Positions 1 through 6,927 of a stretch of 6,927 nucleotides of DNA are shown one piece after another. Numbering within the stretch: position 1 is the first letter of the stretch; each line of letters starts with the position of its first letter. The stretch spans positions 1 to 6,927 of the forward strand of contig JAHFBU010000089.1 in assembly GCA_023249795.1 (NCBI GenBank), given 5' to 3'. The position numbers and the translations under genes are program-made. The notes below the pieces were generated by a model. That model had not been told where the DNA came from. It did not search any database and saw only the letters and a program-made list of their open reading frames with translations. This DNA is from Syntrophaceae bacterium (GTDB lineage: Bacteria > Desulfobacterota > Syntrophia > Syntrophales > UBA5619).

Positions 1-415
1 GGGCCCGTGCATGCCGCTCGGCCGCGGGGGTGCCCCGGTAGATCAGCGGCACCTCCACATTCTCGATCGCCGAGGTGCGGTTCAGAAGATTGTAGCCCTG
101 AAAGACGAACCCCTGATAATGGCGGCGCAGCAGGGCGCGCTGGTTGCGACTCAAATTTCCGACCTCAACCCCTTTGAACAGATACCGGCCGGCGGTCGGC
201 GTATCGAGGCAACCGAGGATGTTCATGCAGGTCGATTTGCCCGATCCGCTCGGCCCCATGATCGCGACGAATTCTCCCTTGCCGATGTCGAGATCGATCC
301 CGCGCAGGGCCTGCATGGAGGCATCTCCGTGGCCGTACACCTTGGTCACACCCCGGAAGGCGATCAGCCCACTTTCCGGACGATCATCGATTGCGGCCCC
401 GGCGTCGATTGTCAT
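1..415 (-). CDS. MacB/LolD-type ABC transporter ATP-binding protein, N-terminal part (runs off left edge)
   Basis: The first 138 codons are present and the gene continues beyond base 1. It is the ATPase of an exporter that would drive substrate transfer to the adaptor encoded just upstream. Visible parts: a variable N-terminal extension of about 17 residues; the start of the nucleotide-binding domain (IAFRGVTKVYG, residues 18-28); Walker A GPSGSGKST at 54-62; and the Q-loop region FVFQGYNLL at 103-111. The NILGCLDTPTAG stretch after Walker A is typical of the MacB/LolD/FtsE group. The ABC signature, Walker B and H-loop lie outside the window. The start ATG (415-413) overlaps the adaptor's TGA as ATGA, preceded by a GGGGG ribosome site only 4 nt away. 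It cannot be decided here whether the permease is fused, as in MacB, or is a separate downstream gene. Confidence 0.93.
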   Translation of the reverse strand, partial: MTIDAGAAIDDRPESGLIAFRGVTKVYGHGDASMQALRGIDLDIGKGEFVAIMGPSGSGKSTCMNILGCLDTPTAGRYLFKGVEVGNLSRNQRALLRRHYQGFVFQGYNLLNRTSAIENVEVPLIYRGTPAAERHARA

Positions 416-1698
416 TTTTCCCCCGTCATCATATCAACGATGAGCGGCATCCCCGGTTGGAGATCGCCGGAGAGGATTTCAGTCAGGCTCCCGCTGACGG
501 AGCCGGTCGTGACCTCAACGGCGACGGGCCGCTTCTCCTTGAGAATCCAGACCCGCTGCTGTCCTTTGACCCCGTTTGAGACGTTGCTTCTCGGCGACAG
601 ACGGGGCGGTCGGGGAAGCAGCGAAGCCAACAGGCTCGCCGACGATTTCTTTTCCTGCGGCACAGGCGGGGCGAAGCGCAGCGCGGCGCCGGGAATCAGG
701 ATGGCGCCCTGGATCTGCTTGACCGTGATATCCGCCGTGGCCGTCATCCCCGGACGCAAAAAGAGATCCTCATTGCTGACCTTGAGAATGGTCTCATAGG
801 TCACAACCCCGGAGGTCGTGGAGGAGCCGAAACGGGCCTGGGAAATCCGGGCCGCGAAGCTTCGGTTCGGATAGGCGGCCACGGTGAACGACGCCTTCTG
901 TCCTTCACGTATCTTGCCGATGTCGGCCTCGTCCACGTTCACGTGCAGGTCCATCCGGGTCAGGTCCTCGGCCAGCGTGAAGAGCACGGGGGCGGTAAAG
1001 GTGGCGGCCACCGTCTGTCCCGGCTCGATGTTTCGGGTCAGAACGATGCCGTTGATCGGCGAACGAATCACCGCCTTGGCCATGTCCGTCTCATTCACTT
1101 CGAGGGCTGCCCGGCCTTGTGAAACCGCGGCCGCCGCGCTCGCCGCATCAGCCTGCGCCCGCGCGTACGCGGCTTCGGCCGCATCGACCTCCGATTGGGA
1201 AGAGAGCCTGCCGTCACTCAACTCCCGGGCCTTCTTAAGTTGGGAGAGCTTGGCCCGTGTCTCCGCAACGGTGGCGGCGGCCTGCATGACCTTCGCCTTC
1301 GCCGATTCCAGCGCGGCACGGGACTGGGTGATCGTCGCCTCCAGTTTCGTGGTGTCGAGTCTGACCAGGACCTGGCCGACCTTCACCCGGCTGTTGTAAT
1401 CCGCCTCCACGCTCTTGACGGTTCCCGAAAGTTCGCTGCCCACATCCACCGAGTTGGTCGGTTTCAAGGTACCGGTCGCCGTGACAATCACCGTCATATC
1501 GCCCCGCCGGACCTCTTCGGTCTTATATTGCATCGCCGTGGACTTCTGATTGCCTCGTAGAAAGGCCCATGCGACAGCCGCCACGACCGCGATCATCAGC
1601 ACGAGGACAACCCACCGCCACCATCTCCGGCCGGGGCCTTGTGCCTCGCCGATTTCCAGTGTTTTGGCAATTTCGCCTTGTTGAGTTCTTTCGGTCAT
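412..1698 (-). CDS. MacA/HlyD-family periplasmic adaptor (membrane fusion protein)
   Basis: This 428-residue protein should link the inner-membrane ABC transporter to the outer-membrane channel. In order it shows a cytoplasmic N-terminus of about 26 residues; one membrane anchor (about 27-47, WVVLVLMIAVVAAVAWAF); the first lipoyl half (about 84-115); an Ala-rich coiled-coil hairpin (about 116-207); the second lipoyl half (about 210-230, IRSPINGIVL); a beta-barrel (about 240-326); and a membrane-proximal C-terminal domain. The hairpin tip (K156, L160, S167) fits the R-x3-L-x6-S channel-docking motif with Lys for Arg. A Pro/Ser-rich insert (about 343-380) interrupts the C-terminal domain. There is no lipobox, so it is anchored by the N-terminal helix. 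Its ATG overlaps the channel gene's stop as ATGA, with AAGGGAG 7 nt upstream. MacA-like is the best fit given the neighbouring MacB-type ATPase; the substrate is unknown. Confidence 0.93.
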   Translation of the reverse strand: MTERTQQGEIAKTLEIGEAQGPGRRWWRWVVLVLMIAVVAAVAWAFLRGNQKSTAMQYKTEEVRRGDMTVIVTATGTLKPTNSVDVGSELSGTVKSVEADYNSRVKVGQVLVRLDTTKLEATITQSRAALESAKAKVMQAAATVAETRAKLSQLKKARELSDGRLSSQSEVDAAEAAYARAQADAASAAAAVSQGRAALEVNETDMAKAVIRSPINGIVLTRNIEPGQTVAATFTAPVLFTLAEDLTRMDLHVNVDEADIGKIREGQKASFTVAAYPNRSFAARISQARFGSSTTSGVVTYETILKVSNEDLFLRPGMTATADITVKQIQGAILIPGAALRFAPPVPQEKKSSASLLASLLPRPPRLSPRSNVSNGVKGQQRVWILKEKRPVAVEVTTGSVSGSLTEILSGDLQPGMPLIVDMMTGEK

Positions 1699-3164
1699 GA
1701 TTTTTCTCCCTTGACGCGTTCACCGGGCCTAAGTGTGGTCCATCCGCCGCCCAGGGCCTTGTAGAGTTTGACCAGATTCGTGGCAACCGTCCCGTCGCTT
1801 TGGGCAAGTTGGTCCCGAAGGTTCAATAGGGACCGATCGGCCTCCAGCAGGGTCCCGAAGTCAGTCAAACCAGCCCGGTACTTGATCCCGGCCAGTTCGG
1901 AAGCCGCCTCCGCCGCCCGGACTGCCTCGCCGAGCGACCGCCGTCGCTGTTGCTCCCGGGCATAGGCTGAGATGGCGTTTTCCGCCTCCTCGAGCGCGGC
2001 CAGCACGACGGACTCATAGGCGATCAGGTATTGCTCCTGCAGGGCCGACTGAATCTCGATGTTTCGCCGAATCGCGCCGGCATCAAAGAGCCGCCAGGTG
2101 ATTCCGGACGAGCCGCCGGCGGTGGTTTCGTTCGCTGACGAGAAGAGACCGCCGAAGGTAAGAGCCTGGATGCCGATGGTGCCGCTCAGCTTGAGTTTGG
2201 GATGGAGATCCGCCGCGGCAACGCCGATCCGGGCCGTCTGCGCCGCGAGCTGACGTTCGGCCCGGCGTACGTCGGGCCGTTGACGCAGGAGATCCGCCGG
2301 CACCCCGACCGCAACTTCGGGGGGTATGACCGGAATGGGGCCTGCTGCCTCCAGTTCCGCCTGTATCGCGCCCGGCACCTCGCCCAAGAGGACCGCGAGA
2401 CGGTTTTGGATCTCCAGGATCACATTGCGCAGGTTCGGGATCTGGGCGCGGGTACCTTCCAGTGTGTAGGCAGCCTGGCGGACGGCCAGGTCGTCGCTCA
2501 AACCGGCCTCGGCGGCCCACTGCGTCAGTCGATATGTCTCTTCCTGGCTTTTCAGGCTCGCCTCGGTAACGGCAAGACGGGTCTGGCCGGTCCGAAGATC
2601 GATATAATTCAGGGCGACCTCGGCCAGCAACGAAACAAGCGTATCGTGCAGATCCTCTCCGGCTGCCTGAATGTCCGCATCCGCCGCCTCCACTGCGCGT
2701 CGGGTGCCGCCGAAGAGGTCGATCTCCCAGGAGGCGTCCAGCCCCGTGGAAAAGAGATCGGTCGTGGCCGCACTCCCAGCTCCGGGATCGGTTCGTGTGC
2801 GGGAGGCCGAAGCCGAGGCATCCAGCGTCGGGTAGAGACCGGCCCCACTCAGGCCTCGGCGGGCGCGAGCTTCGCGGATGCGCGCCTCCGCTTTTTTCAG
2901 ATCGCGGTTCCGGGTGACCGCGCGCTCGACCAGCTTGGAAAGTTCCGGGTCATTCAGCTTCGTCCACCAATTCACGAGATCCGGCGCGTCGGACCTGTCC
3001 GTCAGGCCGCCCTGTAACGGCGCATTCCACACGGGTGAAACCGCCGTTTGAGGCGGGACATAATCGGGACCCACTGTCACGCATCCGGCCAAAACCGCGA
3101 CCGCTACAACCGCCAGCATCCTCCGGACAATCCTAATGAAACCTGCTTTCGGGAAAATGTTCAT
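1695..3164 (-). CDS. NodT-family outer-membrane efflux lipoprotein (TolC/OprM-like channel)
   Basis: This 489-residue protein is the outer-membrane exit duct of the exporter. It has a basic N-terminus, a hydrophobic signal segment (about 16-26) and a lipobox LAGC with the lipidated Cys at position 28, followed by VGPDYVPP (32-38), a hallmark of NodT-type channels. Two outer-membrane-efflux repeats follow. The first includes WEIDLFG (146-152). The second begins with the family motif LLRQRPDVRRAERQLAA (292-308) and ARIGVAAADLHPKL (311-324). The C-terminal helix region has GLTDFGTLLEADRSLL (432-447), also conserved in the family. The length is normal. The start is supported by the ATGA overlap with the repressor gene and by an AAGGGGGG ribosome site 5 nt upstream; it also leaves a sensible signal peptide. 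These channels also serve RND pumps, but the neighbours here are ABC-type. Confidence 0.95.
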   Translation of the reverse strand: MNIFPKAGFIRIVRRMLAVVAVAVLAGCVTVGPDYVPPQTAVSPVWNAPLQGGLTDRSDAPDLVNWWTKLNDPELSKLVERAVTRNRDLKKAEARIREARARRGLSGAGLYPTLDASASASRTRTDPGAGSAATTDLFSTGLDASWEIDLFGGTRRAVEAADADIQAAGEDLHDTLVSLLAEVALNYIDLRTGQTRLAVTEASLKSQEETYRLTQWAAEAGLSDDLAVRQAAYTLEGTRAQIPNLRNVILEIQNRLAVLLGEVPGAIQAELEAAGPIPVIPPEVAVGVPADLLRQRPDVRRAERQLAAQTARIGVAAADLHPKLKLSGTIGIQALTFGGLFSSANETTAGGSSGITWRLFDAGAIRRNIEIQSALQEQYLIAYESVVLAALEEAENAISAYAREQQRRRSLGEAVRAAEAASELAGIKYRAGLTDFGTLLEADRSLLNLRDQLAQSDGTVATNLVKLYKALGGGWTTLRPGERVKGEKS

Positions 3165-3856
3165 GGACGCCCCCCTTTCCCGGCAGTCTTCGTTTTGCGC
3201 TTCACCCGGCGCGCCTCGGCCACCGCACGAACGGCGGCGATCCCGGCCAGTGAGAAGCTCACAACATGTCGGGCATAGGCCTCGATATCGTCGATCCGGA
3301 ATGGGCCGTCATATTCTTTTCCACCCTGATTGAGCCGGCTCCGGACAACCATCGGGTTGATGCACTGGCTGACGATCCCCATTTCGCAGAAACGCGCCTC
3401 CCTCTTGTTGACACACAGCCCCAAGAGCTCGCGGACCACACTCTCCGTCCGTTGTCTTAGCGGCATGATCTCTTCCCGTACCACCTCCGTCAGCAGGCCG
3501 GTGGGGTTGGCAATCTCGCGGTGCATGAACCAGAACGCTCGGTTGTCCTTGTCGGAAATACGCCTGAGCAGGGCCATGATCTGCCCCATCAGACGCTGCT
3601 CCGGCGGCGCATCGGCGGCAACGCCGCCGTCCGGAGGATGAGCCTGCAATGATTTGGCAAAGGCGTGACGCCATGCCTCGCTGTACAGGATTTCCTTGCT
3701 GCCGAAGTGGTAATTTACGGCGGCGATGTTGGCCCCCGCCCGCATGCTGATCTCCGCAATCGTTGTGTCCCGAAAGCCTTTCTCCGCAAAGACCTCGCCC
3801 GCCGCCGCCAGCAGTTTCCCGCGGGTCCTTGCCGTATCCTCTCTGGGAGTCTTCAT
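3161..3856 (-). CDS. TetR-family transcriptional regulator, CecR (YbiH)-like
   Basis: This 231-residue regulator is the first gene of the exporter operon and probably represses its own promoter. The N-terminal TetR DNA-binding domain spans about residues 10-60: LLAAAGEVFAEKGFRDTT leads into the helix-turn-helix TIAEISMRAGANIAAVNYHFGSKEILY (32-58). The ligand-binding half has the HREIANPTG segment (112-120) and the CEMGIVSQCINPMV segment (157-170), which resemble the C-terminal domain of E. coli CecR rather than of AcrR or TetR. CecR controls the ybhGFSR adaptor/ABC operon, so the pairing with an adaptor and ABC ATPase is consistent. The C-terminal tail is strongly basic (RRVKRKTKTAGKGGR). An AGAGGCGG ribosome site precedes ATG 3856. 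The stop overlaps the channel gene's start as ATGA. The inducer cannot be read from the sequence. Confidence 0.92.
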   Translation of the reverse strand: MKTPREDTARTRGKLLAAAGEVFAEKGFRDTTIAEISMRAGANIAAVNYHFGSKEILYSEAWRHAFAKSLQAHPPDGGVAADAPPEQRLMGQIMALLRRISDKDNRAFWFMHREIANPTGLLTEVVREEIMPLRQRTESVVRELLGLCVNKREARFCEMGIVSQCINPMVVRSRLNQGGKEYDGPFRIDDIEAYARHVVSFSLAGIAAVRAVAEARRVKRKTKTAGKGGRP

Positions 3857-3887
3857 TGCCGCCTCTTTGGAATTACTTTTGGCCGAT

Positions 3888-3915
3888 ATTTAAAACAGTC
3901 ATTTGAAATTGTCAA
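3888..3915 (-). promoter_or_regulatory. Predicted sigma70-type promoter of the regulator-exporter operon
   Basis: On the minus strand a perfect -35 box TTGACA (3915-3910) is followed by a 16-bp spacer and TTAAAT (3893-3888, 4 of 6 matches to TATAAT). The start of transcription would fall near 3881, giving a leader of about 25 nt before the regulator's ATG. It is the only obvious promoter for the four coupled genes. The -10 register is uncertain because the region is AT-rich; TAAATA at a 17-bp spacing is an alternative. Confidence 0.6.
3903..3915. promoter_or_regulatory. Candidate operator: imperfect palindrome over the -35 box
   Basis: The plus strand reads TTGAAATTGTCAA. This 13-bp near-palindrome has five of six symmetric pairs and overlaps the TTGACA -35 box. 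A wider repeat, TTGAAA (minus strand, 3927-3922) and TTTCAA (3908-3903), shares its right arm. Either could be the binding site of the TetR-family protein encoded immediately downstream, which would block RNA polymerase. The arms are short and the region is AT-rich, so chance symmetry is possible. Confidence 0.35.
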
Positions 3916-3931
3916 TACATTTTTTCAACAA

Positions 3932-3969
3932 AAAGGCCCCCGCCGCTTAAATAAGCAACGGGGGCCTTT
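3932..3969 (-). terminator. Intrinsic terminator of groES-groEL
   Basis: A perfect 11-bp stem pairs AAAGGCCCCCG (3932-3942) with CGGGGGCCTTT (3959-3969). Inside the loop a second small stem, GCTT (3945-3948) with AAGC (3953-3956), can extend the hairpin past a 2-nt mismatch. On the minus strand the stem runs into TTTTTGTT, giving the U-tract. It starts about 26 bp past the groEL stop codon, so it ends the chaperonin transcript and insulates the exporter operon. On the plus strand the tract after the stem is TTTGGGG, so it is unlikely to work well in that direction. Confidence 0.9.
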
Positions 3970-3994
3970 GGGGTTCAATCAAGTCGGCCTGGAA

Positions 3995-5632
<1,638 letters not shown>

Positions 5633-5664
5633 CTATTTATCCTCCTTCTTATATGATCAATTGA

Positions 5665-5955
5665 TTACTTCTCCAAGATGCCAAGGATATCGTCCTCGCG
5701 CATGATCAGCAGCTCTTCGCCGTCGATCTTCACCTCGGTCCCGGAATACTTGCCGAAAAGAATCCGATCACCCGCCTTGACATCCGGTTTGATCAACTTC
5801 CCGTCCTCAGCCGTTTTGCCCTTCCCCACGGAGATGACCAGTCCTTCCATCGGCTTCTCTTTAGCCGTGTCGGGGATGATGATCCCCCCCTTGGTCTTCG
5901 CTTCTTCCGCGATCCGCTTCACGATGACTCTGTCCTGCAATGGTCTGATTTTCAT
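5665..5955 (-). CDS. groES: Co-chaperonin GroES (Hsp10, 10 kDa subunit)
   Basis: This 96-residue protein forms the heptameric lid of the GroEL chamber. The N-terminal chaperonin-10 signature is present (IRPLQDRVIVKR, residues 3-14). The mobile loop (about 17-33) carries GGIIIP at 23-28, with the hydrophobic tripeptide I25-I27 that contacts the GroEL apical domain. The central part GDRILFGKYSGTEVKIDGEELLIMREDDILGIL is canonical, and the length is normal. The start is ATG 5955 with AAAGGAGAG 7 nt upstream. It is the first gene of the chaperonin operon, about 60 nt downstream of the predicted transcription start. Regulation is expected to be by heat or protein stress, but no CIRCE element is visible. 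Confidence 0.99.
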   Translation of the reverse strand: MKIRPLQDRVIVKRIAEEAKTKGGIIIPDTAKEKPMEGLVISVGKGKTAEDGKLIKPDVKAGDRILFGKYSGTEVKIDGEELLIMREDDILGILEK

Positions 5956-6006
5956 GCTTTAACTCTCCTTTCTTCATTATATTCTATTAACAAATCATCT
6001 TGTGTC

Positions 6007-6020
6007 CTCGTAGGCACGAG
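6007..6020. promoter_or_regulatory. Inverted repeat at the groES transcription start (possible operator or leader hairpin)
   Basis: CTCGT (6007-6011) and ACGAG (6016-6020) form a perfect 5-bp inverted repeat around a 4-bp centre. It lies directly after the predicted -10 box and covers the expected +1. It does not match CIRCE (TTAGCACTC-N9-GAGTGCTAA). It could be an operator or, in RNA, a short hairpin at the 5' end. The arms are short, so the assignment is tentative. Confidence 0.35.
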
Positions 6021-6022
6021 AT

Positions 6023-6050
6023 ATCATATGCATCTATTTTTTTATGTCAA
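6023..6050 (-). promoter_or_regulatory. Predicted sigma70-type promoter of groES-groEL
   Basis: The minus strand has a perfect -35 box TTGACA (6050-6045), a 16-bp A-rich spacer and TATGAT (6028-6023, 5 of 6 matches to TATAAT). Transcription would start near 6016. The -35 is preceded by C, so CTTGAC partly resembles a sigma32 -35 (CTTGAA), but no CCCCAT-like -10 is present at the right distance. The vegetative reading is therefore the stronger one. Confidence 0.7.
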
Positions 6051-6074
6051 GATATACCGGACGAATTTTAACTT

Positions 6075-6927
6075 TTAAAAGAGATGTTCCGTCAGCTCCT
6101 TCAGGGAACGGATCGGGATCAGTTCGATCTTTTTCTCCTGCCGCCCTTCGCGGTTCTGCGTCCGGGGGACAATGCAGCGTGTGAACCCCATCCGGGCCGC
6201 TTCCTTGATCCGGACCTCCGTCTGGGAGATGCCCCGGATCTCCCCCGTCAGGCCGACCTCCCCGAAGACGACGGTTCCGGCCGCAATCGGCCGGTCGAGG
6301 AAACTGGAGGCCATTGCCGAAACGATCCCCAGGTCGATCGCCGTCTCGTCCACCTTGACCCCGCCGGCCACATTCAGAAAGATGTCACTGCCGCCGAGAT
6401 GGATGCCGCAGATCTTGTCCATGACGGCCGTCAGCAGCGAAACCCGGTTGTGATCGACGCCGATCGCCGTCCTTCTCGGCATGCCGAAGCTGGTCGAACT
6501 GACCAGCGCCTGGACCTCGATCAGGATGGGCCGGGTTCCCTCCATGCTCGGAACGACCACCGACCCCGCCGCCCCTTCCGGCCGTTCCGCCAGAAAGAAG
6601 GCCGAGGGGTTGGCCACCTCGACCAAGCCCACGTCCCGCATTTCAAAGACGCCGATTTCGTGGGTCGGACCGAAGCGGTTCTTCATCCCCCGGATGATCC
6701 GGTAGGCGTGACCGGAATCCCCTTCGAAATAGAGGACCGTATCCACCATATGTTCGAGGACTTTCGGCCCGGCGATCGAACCGTCCTTTGTGACATGGCC
6801 GACCAGAAAGATCGGAATGCCCGTCTTCTTGGCGAGGAGGATGAGTCTCGCCGATGTCTCCCTCACCTGCCCCACGCTTCCCGGTGCGGAGGAGAGAACC
6901 GGAGAATAGACCGTCTGGATGGAATCG
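6075..6927 (-). CDS. radA: DNA repair protein RadA (Sms), C-terminal part (runs off right edge)
   Basis: The last 283 codons of radA are present; the N-terminal zinc finger and Walker A lie beyond the right edge. RadA is a RecA-related, DnaB-like hexameric ATPase that promotes branch migration during recombinational repair. The first codons read DSIQTVYSPVLSSAPGS, the end of the Walker B region, followed by GHVTKDGSIAGPKVLEHMVD, a strongly conserved RadA stretch. The RadA-specific KNRFG motif is at 6669-6683. The remaining part (about 6075-6560) is the Lon-protease-like C-terminal domain, with DETAIDLGIVSAMASSFLDRPI and FGEVGLTGEIRGISQTEVRIKEAARMGF; in RadA this domain is a DNA-binding scaffold, not a protease. 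The frame is open through the right edge, so the GTG at 6875 is internal and not the start. No convincing terminator follows; only a short AT-rich palindrome is seen near the stop. Confidence 0.97.
   Translation of the reverse strand, partial: DSIQTVYSPVLSSAPGSVGQVRETSARLILLAKKTGIPIFLVGHVTKDGSIAGPKVLEHMVDTVLYFEGDSGHAYRIIRGMKNRFGPTHEIGVFEMRDVGLVEVANPSAFFLAERPEGAAGSVVVPSMEGTRPILIEVQALVSSTSFGMPRRTAIGVDHNRVSLLTAVMDKICGIHLGGSDIFLNVAGGVKVDETAIDLGIVSAMASSFLDRPIAAGTVVFGEVGLTGEIRGISQTEVRIKEAARMGFTRCIVPRTQNREGRQEKKIELIPIRSLKELTEHLF

Noticed and set aside
11..799. A 262-codon plus-strand open frame
   Set aside because: It is antisense to the ABC ATPase and adaptor genes, both of which are clearly real, and shows no domain of its own.
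2202..3017. A 271-codon plus-strand open frame
   Set aside because: It is antisense to the outer-membrane channel gene, a shadow of its GC-rich coding sequence, with no recognisable family features.
5656..5665. Perfect 10-bp palindrome ATCAATTGAT at the groES stop codon
   Set aside because: It is AT-rich, short and has no loop or U-tract. It does not look like a terminator within an operon whose second gene must be transcribed, so chance is the simplest explanation.
6023..6050. sigma32 heat-shock promoter for groES
   Set aside because: Only the -35 (CTTGAC) is similar. The C-rich -10 box expected 13-15 bp downstream is missing, while a good TATGAT sigma70 -10 is present.
6075..6875. GTG at 6875-6873 as a start of a short radA-like gene
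   Set aside because: The frame stays open to the window edge and the upstream codons encode conserved RadA sequence (DSIQT and onward), so the gene is cut by the window and not truncated.

Overview
The window carries seven genes, all on the minus strand, so transcription runs from high to low coordinates. The DNA is GC-rich, packing is dense, and the groES/groEL and RadA sequences look like those of Desulfobacterota (deltaproteobacteria, perhaps a Syntrophales-like lineage). That placement is an inference from general sequence resemblance, not from a search.

Reading in the direction of transcription: (1) the right edge holds the C-terminal 283 codons of radA (DNA-repair ATPase), stop at 6075. 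(2) A 119-bp AT-rich gap carries a good sigma70-type promoter and a short inverted repeat at the predicted transcription start. (3) groES (5665-5955) and groEL (3995-5632) follow as a standard chaperonin operon, 32 bp apart, closed by a strong intrinsic terminator (3932-3969). (4) Just past that terminator a second TTGACA promoter opens a four-gene operon. It encodes a TetR/CecR-like repressor (3161-3856), a NodT-type outer-membrane efflux lipoprotein (1695-3164), a MacA/HlyD-type periplasmic adaptor (412-1698) and a MacB/LolD-type ABC ATPase that runs off the left edge (1-415).

The last four genes form a self-regulated tripartite exporter: ATPase (with a permease expected beyond the left edge) in the inner membrane, adaptor in the periplasm, channel in the outer membrane, and repressor as first gene. 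Each of the three junctions is an ATGA stop/start overlap, so the set is translationally coupled. The layout resembles the E. coli cecR-ybhGFSR locus but adds its own outer-membrane channel.

Nothing here is clearly a novel system. The most useful second looks are the groES promoter, which lacks a recognisable CIRCE element but has a different inverted repeat at +1, and the compact terminator/promoter/operator block between groEL and the repressor gene. No RNA genes, CRISPR arrays, insertion sequences or attachment sites were seen, and no gene-free stretch exceeds 300 bases.
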